64,000 nucleotides of DNA from Caballeronia jiangsuensis. GTDB taxonomy: Bacteria > Pseudomonadota > Gammaproteobacteria > Burkholderiales > Burkholderiaceae. The number at the start of each line of letters is the position of its first letter. Position 1 is the stretch's first letter. The notes beneath the pieces are model-generated. The model saw only the letters and a list, made by a program, of their open reading frames with translations, had not been told where the DNA came from and ran no database searches. The position numbers and the translations under genes were made by a program. The DNA lies in contig JFHF01000006.1 of assembly GCA_000648925.1 (NCBI GenBank), positions 124,001 to 188,000 of the forward strand, given 5' to 3'. Shown piece by piece: positions 35,765 through 44,351 of the stretch.

Positions 35765-36652
35765 ATGAGCTTCGAAGGCGTTCATACTCCGCTCGTCACC
35801 CCGTTCAAGGACGACGGCGAAATCGATCACGAGATGCTCGGCAAGCACGCCGCCAGTCTCGTGGGCCGCGTGTCGGGCATGGGGGTCGGCGGCACCACCG
35901 GCGAATACTACGCGCTCAGCTTCGACGAGCGCGTGAAGACGTTCGACACGGTGGCGTCGGCGGTCGGCGGAAAGACGTACCTCACCGCGGGCATCAACGC
36001 GACCACGACGAAGGAAGTCGTGCGTATCGGCCAGGAAGCGAAGCGCGCGGGCTATGACGCGTTGCTCGTCGCGGCGCCGTACTACACGCAACCGACGCAG
36101 GACGAGTTGCTCGATCATCTGCTGAAGGTCGATGACGCGCTCGACATGCCGATCATGCTCTACAACTTTCCGGCACGCACCGGCACCGCGATCGGCGACG
36201 AAGTCCTCGACAAGCTGATCGCGCGCCCCAACTTCGCCGCGATGAAGGAAAGCACGGGCGATATCGCGCATCTGCATCATCTCGCGACGCATCTGCCGGA
36301 GCGCTTCGTCCTCAGTTGCGGCATGGACGATCAGGCGCTCGAGTTCTTCGCGTGGGGCGTGCGAAGCTGGGTCGCGGGTGCTTCGAACTTTCTGCCCGAA
36401 GCGCATACCGATCTGCTCGAAGCATGCGTGAAGCGCGGCGATTTCAACGCGGGCCGCAAGCTGATGACGCAATTGCTTCCGGTGCTCGAACTGCTGGAGC
36501 GCAGCGGCAAATTCATCCAATATGTGCGTTATGGATGTGAACTCGCGGGCACGCGCGTCGGCAATGCGCGCGCGCCGCTCGGCACGCTCAACGACGAAGA
36601 GCGCAGTGCCTTCGCCAAGATCGTTCAACCCTTGCTGCGCAACGCTCAGTAA
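35765..36652 (+). CDS. DapA/N-acetylneuraminate-lyase-family aldolase or deaminase
   Basis: A 295-residue TIM-barrel class I enzyme. GGTTGEYYAL is at 42-51, the catalytic Tyr133 in LYNFPARTG and the Schiff-base Lys161 in AAMKESTGD. The Arg in ARTG is retained as in dihydrodipicolinate synthase. The family also includes KDG and KdgD aldolases and Delta1-pyrroline-4-hydroxy-2-carboxylate deaminase of hydroxyproline breakdown. Its neighbours (FAD amine oxidase, aldehyde dehydrogenase, ProC-like reductase) fit a pyrroline-type substrate better than lysine synthesis. The exact reaction is not determined. Confidence 0.8.
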   Translation: MSFEGVHTPLVTPFKDDGEIDHEMLGKHAASLVGRVSGMGVGGTTGEYYALSFDERVKTFDTVASAVGGKTYLTAGINATTTKEVVRIGQEAKRAGYDALLVAAPYYTQPTQDELLDHLLKVDDALDMPIMLYNFPARTGTAIGDEVLDKLIARPNFAAMKESTGDIAHLHHLATHLPERFVLSCGMDDQALEFFAWGVRSWVAGASNFLPEAHTDLLEACVKRGDFNAGRKLMTQLLPVLELLERSGKFIQYVRYGCELAGTRVGNARAPLGTLNDEERSAFAKIVQPLLRNAQ

Positions 36653-36657
36653 CGTGA

Positions 36658-37989
36658 ATGGCCTCGAAACTGGATTTCGTGCGGTTTCCCGCACCCGATG
36701 GCGTGAACGGCTGGTGGGAAAGTCTGCCGCCCGCCGCGCCCGCGAAAAGCGTGACAGGCGAGCAGCGCTTCGACTTCGTGGTGGTCGGCGGCGGCATCAC
36801 GGGCTTGTGCGCGGCGCGGCGGCTTGCCGAACTTGCGCCGGATGCAGCCATCGCGCTGGTGGAAGCGGATCGCGTCGGGCGTTCGACAGCGGGGCGCAAT
36901 TCCGGCTTTTTCGTCGATTTGCCGCATGACATCAGCAGCGAAAGTTATTCGCGCAGTGTCGAGGCCGATAAGGCGGATGTGCGCCTGCAACGGCACGGCA
37001 TCGACTATGTGCGCAGCACGGTGAAGGCGCATGGCATCGAATGCGACTGGCGCGACGACGGGAAGTATCACGCGTCGGTGAACAAGAAGGGTCACTCTGC
37101 GCTGACTCATTTCGCGGATGGACTGGCGCGCATCGGCGAGCCGTGCGAGTGGCTCGACGAAGCCGCGATCGCCAAAGTGACGGGCACGCGCTTCTATCAA
37201 AGCGCGCTCTTCACGCCGGGATGCAGCACGGTTCAGCCGGCGGCGCTCATGCGCGGCCTCGCCGCGACGCAGCCGTCGAACGTGACGGTCTTCGAAATGA
37301 GCGCCGTGAAGGGCATGGAAACGCGCGGGCAGACCAACGTCCTGAGCTTTGCGAACGGCAAGATCGAGACGAAGCGCGTCGTGCTGTGCACCAACGCGTA
37401 TGCGGCGACCTTCGGCGGCCATCCGAACGGCTTGCTGCCGGTCTATACGTTCGCGTCGATGTCGCGCGTGATGACCGGCGACGAGATCGCGAGACTCGGC
37501 GGAACGAACTCGTGGGCGCTCATTCCCGCCGATCCGATGGGCACCACCGTGCGCCGTCTCGCGACGAACCGCATTTGCGTGCGCAACCATTTCGCGTTCC
37601 GGCCGAATCTCTCGGTATCCGAAGGCGATCTCGCGAAAGCGAAGCATCTGCATCAGCGTTCGTTCGACCGGCGCTTTCCGATGCTCAAGGATGTCGAGCT
37701 GCAATACACATGGGGCGGCGCGTTGTGCCTCTCGGCGAACAACGGCGCGCTCTTCGGGCAACGCGAGGATGGCGTATTCGAAGCTGTCGGCTGCAATGGC
37801 CTCGGCCTGAGCCGCGGATCGGCGGCGGGCAAGCTCATCGCAGAACACGCGCTGGGGCAATCGAACGATCTGATCAATCAGCTGCTGAAACAGCCGCATC
37901 CGCGCTCGCTGCCGATGCGGCCGATCGCGGACGTCGCGGTATCGGCGGCGATCTGGGTGAAGGAATTCTCGGCGGGCGCCGAACTTTGA
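36658..37989 (+). CDS. FAD-dependent amine oxidase of the DAO family (PuuB-like)
   Basis: A 443-residue flavoprotein. The dinucleotide-binding VVVGGGITG is at 41-49, followed by GRSTAGRNSGFF, a substrate domain, and GCNGLGLSRGSAAGKLIAE near the C-terminus for FAD. It resembles gamma-glutamylputrescine oxidase and related secondary-amine oxidases. It starts 5 bases after the DapA-family gene and is 17 bases before the aldehyde dehydrogenase. It probably oxidises a methylated amine, amino acid or polyamine derivative made in this pathway; the choice among these is open. Confidence 0.85.
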   Translation: MASKLDFVRFPAPDGVNGWWESLPPAAPAKSVTGEQRFDFVVVGGGITGLCAARRLAELAPDAAIALVEADRVGRSTAGRNSGFFVDLPHDISSESYSRSVEADKADVRLQRHGIDYVRSTVKAHGIECDWRDDGKYHASVNKKGHSALTHFADGLARIGEPCEWLDEAAIAKVTGTRFYQSALFTPGCSTVQPAALMRGLAATQPSNVTVFEMSAVKGMETRGQTNVLSFANGKIETKRVVLCTNAYAATFGGHPNGLLPVYTFASMSRVMTGDEIARLGGTNSWALIPADPMGTTVRRLATNRICVRNHFAFRPNLSVSEGDLAKAKHLHQRSFDRRFPMLKDVELQYTWGGALCLSANNGALFGQREDGVFEAVGCNGLGLSRGSAAGKLIAEHALGQSNDLINQLLKQPHPRSLPMRPIADVAVSAAIWVKEFSAGAEL

Positions 37990-38006
37990 ATCTGTGAGGA
38001 CATGAC

Positions 38007-39500
38007 ATGACGACGCATCAGGATTGGAAACGTCAAGCGGAGCATCTGTCGCTCGACGGCCGCGCATTTATCGCGGGAGCACGCTGCAACGCCGCATCGA
38101 ATGAAACGTTCGACACGCTGAATCCGTCCACCGGCAAGGTGCTCGCGGAAGTCGCGAAGTGCGACGCGAAGGACATCGACCGCGCGGTCGTCGCGGCGCG
38201 CGAGGCATTCGAATCGGGCGTGTGGTCGAAGGCCGCGCCAGCGCAGAGAAAGGCGGTCCTGCAGCGCCTCGCACAATTGATCGACGACAACGCCGAAGAA
38301 CTCGCGCTGCTCGAAGCGCTCGAAGCGGGCAAGCCGATCAGCGAATGCATGGGGCTCGACATTCCCGAATCGGCGGCGTGCATCCGCTGGCATGCCGAGG
38401 TCACGGACAAGCGTTACGACGCGCTGTCGCCGTCCGGTCCGAGCGTCGTGAGCATGATCACGCGCGAGCCGATCGGTGTTGTCGGCGCGGTGCTGCCGTG
38501 GAATTTTCCGGCGCTGATGCTGGCGTGGAAGATCGGGCCGGCGCTGTCGGTGGGTAACAGCGTCATCGTGAAGCCGGCGGAACAGACCTCGCTCTCGACG
38601 CTGCGCATCGCGGACCTCGCGCTGGAAGCGGGTCTGCCTTCAGGCGTGTTCAGCGTCGTGACGGGTTTCGGAGAAAGCGCGGGCCAGGCGCTCGGCACGC
38701 ACGCGGATGTCGATCTCATCGCGTTCACGGGCTCGACCGAAACCGGCAAGCGCTTCCTGCGCTATTCCGCCGATACGAACCTGAAGCGCGTCGTGCTCGA
38801 ATGCGGCGGGAAGAATCCGCAAGTCGTCTTGCCCGATGTCGCCAATCTCGATGCCGTCGCGGAGCAGGCCGTCGCCGCCGCGTTCTGGAACATGGGCGAG
38901 AACTGCAGCGCGGGCTCGCGCATTCTGGTGCACAAGAGCCAGAAGGCCGAGCTGCTGCAAAAGGTCCAGGCCGTGCTCGAAGGCTGGAAGGTCGGCGATC
39001 CGCTCGATCCCGATGTGAAGCTCGGCTCGCTCATCGAGGAAGCGCATTACCGCAAGGTGCTCGGCCATATCGAGAAGGCGAAGGCGGAAGGCGCGCGTGT
39101 CGCGAGCGGCGGCAACGCGACGCTGACTGAAACGGGCGGCTGGTTCGTCGAGCCGACCATCTTCGACAACGTCACGCCCGAGATGAGCATCGCGCGCGAC
39201 GAGGTCTTCGGCCCGGTCGTGTGCTTTATCGAATATGCTGACGTCGACGAGGCCGTGCGCATCGCGAACGATACGTGCTACGGACTCGCGGCATCGCTGT
39301 GGACCGATAACGTGAATCAGGCGCATAAAGTCGCGGCGCGCATTCGCGCGGGCACCGTGACCGTGAACTGCTTCGGCGAGGGCGATCTTTCGACACCCTT
39401 CGGCGGCTTCAAGCAATCCGGTTTCGGCGGACGCGACAAGTCGGTCTACGCGCACGACCAATACTGCGAGCTGAAGACGACCTGGCTGAAGCTCGATTGA
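38007..39500 (+). CDS. NAD(P)-dependent aldehyde dehydrogenase (PuuC-like)
   Basis: A 497-residue ALDH with WNFPALMLAWKIGPAL (165-180), the general base E265 in LECGGKN, the catalytic Cys300 in GENCSAGSR and PFGGFKQSGFGGRDKS near the C-terminus. The closest type by motif and length is gamma-glutamyl-gamma-aminobutyraldehyde dehydrogenase. It would oxidise the aldehyde produced by the FAD oxidase 17 bases upstream; ketoglutarate semialdehyde is another candidate substrate if the DapA-family enzyme acts on hydroxyproline-derived pyrroline. Confidence 0.9.
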   Translation: MTTHQDWKRQAEHLSLDGRAFIAGARCNAASNETFDTLNPSTGKVLAEVAKCDAKDIDRAVVAAREAFESGVWSKAAPAQRKAVLQRLAQLIDDNAEELALLEALEAGKPISECMGLDIPESAACIRWHAEVTDKRYDALSPSGPSVVSMITREPIGVVGAVLPWNFPALMLAWKIGPALSVGNSVIVKPAEQTSLSTLRIADLALEAGLPSGVFSVVTGFGESAGQALGTHADVDLIAFTGSTETGKRFLRYSADTNLKRVVLECGGKNPQVVLPDVANLDAVAEQAVAAAFWNMGENCSAGSRILVHKSQKAELLQKVQAVLEGWKVGDPLDPDVKLGSLIEEAHYRKVLGHIEKAKAEGARVASGGNATLTETGGWFVEPTIFDNVTPEMSIARDEVFGPVVCFIEYADVDEAVRIANDTCYGLAASLWTDNVNQAHKVAARIRAGTVTVNCFGEGDLSTPFGGFKQSGFGGRDKSVYAHDQYCELKTTWLKLD

Positions 39501-39517
39501 CCATCGGACGAGGCAAC

Positions 39518-40288
39518 ATGCGCATTGGCTTCATCGGCACCGGCACGATCACGGAGGCGGTCGTGACCGGCATGATCCGTTTCGGCGTGTCTTTCGAGCG
39601 CGTGGCGCTGTCGCCGCGCAACGCGAAGATCGCGGCGCGGCTGGCCGCGCTCGATGCGCGCATCGAAGTCTGCGAAAGCAATCAGGACGTGCTCGATACA
39701 TCGGACGTCGTGTGTCTTGCGGTCGTGCCGCAGATCGCGGCGGACGTCCTGAACGAACTGACCTTCGATGCGCGGCATCACGTCATCAGCTTCATCGCGG
39801 GGAAGTCGCTCGATCAGATCGGGGCGTTCGTGCGCCGCGCGTCCAAGGTCGTGCGCGCGGTGCCGCTGCCCGCCGTTGCGGCAGGCAAGGGCAGTACGGC
39901 GATCTGCCCGCGCGACGACATCGCACGTGCGCTGTTCGCGCCGCTCGGCGAAGCCGTCGAAGTCGACGACGAGCATCAGTTCGACGCGCTTTCCGCCGCG
40001 ACCGCGACGATGGCCGCCTTCTTCGCGCTGCTGGAGCAACAAGCGTCGTGGCTCGTCGCGCAAGGCGTGCCGTATGCGTCGGCCCGGTCGTTTTTGTCGG
40101 GCTATCATGTGGGGCTCGCTCATGAAGCGACGTCAGGCACGGAGCCTTTCTCCGCGATGATCGGGCACGCGAGCACGCCCGGCGGTCTCAACGAGCAACT
40201 CAACCGCGAGCTCACGGAGCGGGGCACGTACACGCACTACGCAAAGGCGCTCGACAACATCATGCGCCGCGTGCAAGGGCGTGGATAA
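39518..40288 (+). CDS. proC: Pyrroline-5-carboxylate reductase-like protein
   Basis: A 256-residue NAD(P)H-dependent reductase of the ProC family. The Rossmann motif GFIGTGTITEAVV opens the protein from the ATG at 39518 (AGG upstream). VVRAVPLPAVAAGKGSTAI and the helical dimer domain with ATSGTEPFSAMIGHASTPGG follow the ProC plan, but NxP-type and C-terminal motifs diverge from housekeeping ProC. The third-to-last helix keeps the TPGGLNEQ stretch typical of ProC (TPGGTT). It is 17 bases after the ALDH. It may reduce a pyrroline or other cyclic imine of this pathway rather than make proline. Confidence 0.8.
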   Translation: MRIGFIGTGTITEAVVTGMIRFGVSFERVALSPRNAKIAARLAALDARIEVCESNQDVLDTSDVVCLAVVPQIAADVLNELTFDARHHVISFIAGKSLDQIGAFVRRASKVVRAVPLPAVAAGKGSTAICPRDDIARALFAPLGEAVEVDDEHQFDALSAATATMAAFFALLEQQASWLVAQGVPYASARSFLSGYHVGLAHEATSGTEPFSAMIGHASTPGGLNEQLNRELTERGTYTHYAKALDNIMRRVQGRG

Positions 40289-40329
40289 CGACGAACAAAC
40301 GACAAACGCGCCCCTCGAAGGTGATTCGC

Positions 40330-41331
40330 ATGCAGAAGAAACAGCAGTTCGCGGACCGGCTTCTCGCCCAGATGCCATCGCTGCGCGCGCTCCGGTGTTT
40401 CGTCACCGCGGCGCGTTACGAAAGCTTCACGCAGGCCGCGGAAGTGCTGTGCGTCACGCAGGCGGCCGTGAGCCGGCAGATCAAGGAACTCGAAGACACG
40501 CTCGAAGTCGCTCTGTTCGAGCGTACCGGCAGACATATCGCGCTGACCGACGCGGGCCGCATTCTCTACAACGCGTCGTATCTGTCGATCATGAATATCG
40601 CGGAGGCGGCGCAGGCGGTGCGGCGCGTCGATCGTCACGCGCTGACGCTCTGCATCTCTCATACTTTTTCTGCGCTCTGGCTATCGTTCAGGCTGCCCGC
40701 GTTTCGCCAGCGCTTTCCGAACATCCGCCTGCATGTGATGGTGACCGAGCACTTCATGGAGCTCGACGACCTCATGGAGCCCGATGTCATCATCACGAAG
40801 AACCCGCCGCGCGAGGCGGAGTATGAAGTCGAGCCGCTCTTTCACGACATCGTTTATCCGGTATGCAGCGTTCCGTTTTATGAGCGCTATTTTCACGGAC
40901 GCACGTTGAAGCCGCTCGATCTGCTCGCGCATCCGACGCTGAGCCTGTCGCTGCTCGGGCGCGCGCAAGTGTGCGAGCACGTCGACTGGCGCGTGTGGAA
41001 AAACTGGTATCAGCAAGGCGACGGTTCCGAGCGCCTCGATCAGCATGACGATCTCGAGAGCAACGACTATCGGTTGCTCGTCGCGCAGGCCGAAGCGGGC
41101 GAGGGGACGCTGCTCGGCTGGCATCATCTCGTGCATCGTCAGGTCGAGCAGAAAAAACTGGTTCGTCCCGTCGACGATGCGCTCGTGTTCCATGATCGTC
41201 ACCACTACGTGATCACGCATCGCAATGCAAAATCCCGCCCGGAATACGTGCAGTTTCGCCAATGGCTCGACGAGGAGATCGCCACGATGATGCAGGGATG
41301 GCCCGCGGCCGAATCGAAGGCCGTTCTCTGA
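40330..41331 (+). CDS. LysR-family regulator, GcvA-like (first of two)
   Basis: A 333-residue protein. The ATG at 40330 has AAGGTGA in good position; an in-frame GTG at 40321 is the alternative. The N-terminal HTH (ALRCFVTAARYESFTQAAEVLCVTQAAVSRQIKELE) is followed by a LysR effector domain. It is co-directional with the amine-oxidation genes, 41 bases downstream of the ProC-like gene, and adjoins a second LysR gene. It probably senses a betaine or amino acid and controls this island. Confidence 0.88.
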   Translation: MQKKQQFADRLLAQMPSLRALRCFVTAARYESFTQAAEVLCVTQAAVSRQIKELEDTLEVALFERTGRHIALTDAGRILYNASYLSIMNIAEAAQAVRRVDRHALTLCISHTFSALWLSFRLPAFRQRFPNIRLHVMVTEHFMELDDLMEPDVIITKNPPREAEYEVEPLFHDIVYPVCSVPFYERYFHGRTLKPLDLLAHPTLSLSLLGRAQVCEHVDWRVWKNWYQQGDGSERLDQHDDLESNDYRLLVAQAEAGEGTLLGWHHLVHRQVEQKKLVRPVDDALVFHDRHHYVITHRNAKSRPEYVQFRQWLDEEIATMMQGWPAAESKAVL

Positions 41332-41338
41332 GCGCCGC

Positions 41339-42265
41339 ATGAAACCGGCGACCGAAAAACCGAAGGGGTATCGGCGGCTCATTCCGTCGGTGACCGCGCT
41401 GGTCGAGTTCGAAGCCGTCGCGCGTCTCGGCAGCTTCACGCTCGCGGCGCATGAACTGGGCGTCACGCAGGCCGCCGTGAGCCGGCAGGTCCGCTTCCTC
41501 GAAGAGACGCTCGGCACGCGGCTTTTTCGACGGCTGCATCGCGCGATCGAACTGACCGGGGAAGGCGAGGCGCTATATCGCGTCGTCGCGGAATCGATGC
41601 AGAAGATCGCGAGCGTGTTCGACCGCATCGCGCGCGGCCCCGTGCAGCAGGAGCTCGTGCTGGCCGCGACTTCCGCGTTCTCGCACTTCCGTCTTTTGCC
41701 GCGGCTCGCGTCGCTCAAGGCCGTGCAGCCCGATTTGCAACTGCGGCTGTCCACCCAGATGTTCACGGCGGATCTGCGGCACAAGGAAATCGATGTCGCG
41801 GTGCGCTTCGGCAGCGGCGTATGGCCGGACGGCACGGCGACGCTGCTCTTCGACGAGGAAGTGTTTCCGGTCTGTTCCCCTTCATGGCTCGACACGCAGA
41901 CCGCGCCGGCGTCGCTGGAAGAGCTCGCGGGCTGCGTGCTGGTCGAATCGGATTCGACATCCGAAGGCTGGATGGGCTGGGAAGAGTGGTTCCATGCGGT
42001 CGGTTTCCGGCCGATGCGTCTGAATTTTTCGCTGCGTTGCAGCCTCTACACCGACGCGATCCAGGCCGCGCGTTACGGCCAGGGCGTCGCGCTCGGCTGG
42101 GGCCGGCTCGTTCAGGATTTTCTCGAAAGCGGCGAGCTGGTGAGGCTGAACGTGGCATCGTTCAGGCCGGGCGATTCGTACTTTGCCGTGGTGCCGCACG
42201 GCCGCGCCATCACGCCCGCCATCGCCGCTCTGATCGAGTGGCTGCGCGACGATGCGCACGCATAA
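41339..42265 (+). CDS. LysR-family regulator, GcvA-like (second of two)
   Basis: A 308-residue LysR protein with HTH ALVEFEAVARLGSFTLAAHELGVTQAAVSRQVRFLE and the GcvA-type C-terminal signature (DVAVRFGSGVWPDGTATLLFDE; GQGVALGWGRLVQDFLESGELVR). It starts 7 bases after the previous LysR gene, so the two are co-transcribed. It is similar to but clearly diverged from its neighbour. Its target may be the Rieske oxygenase gene 116 bases downstream. Confidence 0.9.
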   Translation: MKPATEKPKGYRRLIPSVTALVEFEAVARLGSFTLAAHELGVTQAAVSRQVRFLEETLGTRLFRRLHRAIELTGEGEALYRVVAESMQKIASVFDRIARGPVQQELVLAATSAFSHFRLLPRLASLKAVQPDLQLRLSTQMFTADLRHKEIDVAVRFGSGVWPDGTATLLFDEEVFPVCSPSWLDTQTAPASLEELAGCVLVESDSTSEGWMGWEEWFHAVGFRPMRLNFSLRCSLYTDAIQAARYGQGVALGWGRLVQDFLESGELVRLNVASFRPGDSYFAVVPHGRAITPAIAALIEWLRDDAHA

Positions 42266-42381
42266 TTCAAAGTAATCCGAGATCGAAAATAAAGCGCATT
42301 GACGCTAATTTCTAGCGATCCAATACTCGGGTTATCGCGGGACCACACGAAGTCCCGATCCCTGAACGATGGAGAGCGACG

Positions 42382-43638
42382 ATGTCCGAAGTGCAATTCA
42401 AGACTCATGGCGAACTGATCCGCAGCCGCGAGCCCGGTCACGGATTGCCCGGCGAGCTGTTCGGGCGGCAGGACGTGTTCGAGACGGACGTCGAGGTCTT
42501 TTTCCATAAGCACTGGATTCTGGTCGGCGTGACGGCGGACGTGCCCGAGCCGGGCGATGTCTCGACGGTGGATATCGGCCGGGCTTCGATCATCATCGTT
42601 CGCGATGACGACGAGAATATCCGCACCTATCGGAACGTCTGCCGCCATCGTGGCGCGCGCCTGAAGGAGCCGGGGAAATCGACCGTCGGCATGCTGGTGT
42701 GCCCGTATCACCAATGGACCTACGATCTCGACGGCAGCCTGCGCCACGCCGCGCACATGGGCCGCGATTTCGATCCGAAGTGCCGCAGTTTGCTGCCGGT
42801 GCATACGCGCATCGTCGGCACGCATATCTTCGTGTGCCTCGCTGACGAACCGCCGGCGGATATCGCGAAGCTCGAAGACACGATGACGCCGCGATTCGCG
42901 CCCTACGATATGCGCAACACGAAGATCGCGTTCGAATCGGAAATCATCGAGAACGGCAACTGGAAGCTTGTGATCGAAAACAATCGCGAGTGCTATCACT
43001 GCGCCGCGACTCATCCGGAACTGACCGCTTCGTTTCTGCCCGAGGATTTCGGCTTCTGTCCCGAGAATCTTCCCGATGAAGCGCTGCGCGAAATCGAGGC
43101 TTACAAGGAACGCAACGCCGCGTGTCAGGCGAGCTGGGAAAGCGATGGCTTCACGAGCGCGACCGTCGAATGGCTGGATGAGGATGCCGTCACGCAGTTC
43201 AGAACGCAGCAACTCGTCATCGCGGGGCACGGCGAGTCGCAGACCATCAGCACGAAGGTCGCAAGCGAAAAGCTGCTCGGCGATCTGCAGCGGCGCGATC
43301 TGGGCGACACGCATCTCTGGACGCACAATTCATGGACGCATGTGATGAGTGACCATGCGGTGGTTTCGTACATTATTCCGCTTGCGCCGGACAAGACGCT
43401 CGTGCGATCGAAGTGGCTCGTGCACGCGGATGCTGTGGAAGGTGTCGATTATCAGGTTCAGGATCTGACGGAAGTGTGGGTCGCGACGAATGCGCAGGAT
43501 AAGCATCTTGTCGAGATTACGCATGAGGGTACGCAGGATCCGGCTTTTCGGCCGGCTGTGTTCTCGCCGTTCACGGAGAGTTATGTGGAGCAGTTTTCGC
43601 GTTGGTATGTCGCTCGGTTGGGCGCGCATGGGGTATAG
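42382..43638 (+). CDS. Rieske oxygenase alpha subunit, GbcA/Stc2-like betaine demethylase
   Basis: A 418-residue Rieske non-heme iron oxygenase. The 2Fe-2S ligands are C87-x-H89 and C107-x2-H110 (CRHRGARL, CPYHQWTYD). The mononuclear iron His pair is H206/H211 in ENNRECYHCAATHP, with E203 at the position that usually holds the bridging Asp, a feature reported for carnitine oxygenase CntA. The family demethylates glycine betaine or proline betaine to the dimethyl or monomethyl amine plus formaldehyde. No reductase partner (GbcB-like) is adjacent. GGAG precedes the start. Confidence 0.87.
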   Translation: MSEVQFKTHGELIRSREPGHGLPGELFGRQDVFETDVEVFFHKHWILVGVTADVPEPGDVSTVDIGRASIIIVRDDDENIRTYRNVCRHRGARLKEPGKSTVGMLVCPYHQWTYDLDGSLRHAAHMGRDFDPKCRSLLPVHTRIVGTHIFVCLADEPPADIAKLEDTMTPRFAPYDMRNTKIAFESEIIENGNWKLVIENNRECYHCAATHPELTASFLPEDFGFCPENLPDEALREIEAYKERNAACQASWESDGFTSATVEWLDEDAVTQFRTQQLVIAGHGESQTISTKVASEKLLGDLQRRDLGDTHLWTHNSWTHVMSDHAVVSYIIPLAPDKTLVRSKWLVHADAVEGVDYQVQDLTEVWVATNAQDKHLVEITHEGTQDPAFRPAVFSPFTESYVEQFSRWYVARLGAHGV

Positions 43639-43681
43639 GGGTTCTTGGCTAGAGCGTTTGATTCGTTGGATGTTTGTCGCC

Positions 43682-44278
43682 GGATCCCGTTAGCGTGTCG
43701 GTCTATTGGCACTGCCCCTCCCCGGGGCGGGGGTCACTTTCTTTGCTGCTGCAAAGAAAGTAACCAAAGAAAGCAGCTTCTCATCGCCCGCGGTCACACG
43801 CACGTTGGTCATGCTTGCCAGCCCGCGGTGGCCCTCGCCTAAGTGTCGCCCCCAAAGGACCAACCGGGCTTGGCTCGCGCACGGTCTGCCGCCCGAGACG
43901 ATGCAGCGCGCTGGTTCAGCACGAAAGAGCTTCGGCACAGCGCTACGCGCTGCCGTTGGGTATGCGAGGGAAAACGAAGAAGAAGCGCACGCGCACCCGA
44001 TCGACCCATCGGCCGCGAAGCGGGCCGGAGCTATTTGGTGCTGAACCAGTGAGGCAAAACATTTGGTGGCGCAGACCGTGCGCGGTCCAAGCCCTTGTCT
44101 GCTTGTGAGGGCACTCGCTACTGCCGGGCCATTCAGCCAATCGCCTGTGCCGCGGCCGGTGTGAAGTGCTTAGGCTGGGGATAGCTGTTTCTTTGGTTAC
44201 TTTCTTTGCAGCAGCAAAGAAAGTGACTGCCGCCCCGCACAGGGGCAACGCCAATAAACCAACACGCCAACGGGATCC
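43682..44278. repeat. About 600-bp inverted-repeat intergenic element
   Basis: About 90 bases at the left end (43682-43772) recur, inverted and with modest divergence, at the right end (44188-44278). Shared parts include GGATCCCGTT, the near-palindromic CTTTGCTGCTGCAAAG and TAACCAAAGAAA. Further inward, GGGCTTGG, CGCGCACGGTCTGC and GGTTCAGCAC also occur on both sides in inverted orientation, so the element looks like two head-to-head copies of a roughly 300-base repeat. No transposase is present. Two short frames inside share VTFFAAAKKVTKE only because they read the same repeat. It fills the 713-base gap 43639-44351. Confidence 0.75.
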
Positions 44279-44351
44279 ATCAAAACCCCAAAGCACCTCC
44301 CCCCACAGACGTTAAAATCCACCACATCCCTCCCGCTCGTCGCTTTTCTCA

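Noticed and set aside
35765-36652. Housekeeping dihydrodipicolinate synthase (dapA)
   Set aside because: The catalytic residues fit the family, but the gene sits in an amine-catabolic island with FAD oxidase, ALDH and a ProC-like gene, so a specific dapA call is not justified.
43706-44296. Two small frames (plus and minus) encoding proteins that share VTFFAAAKKVTKE
   Set aside because: The shared peptide arises from the inverted repeat arms being read in the same frame from both ends; neither frame has a convincing start signal.
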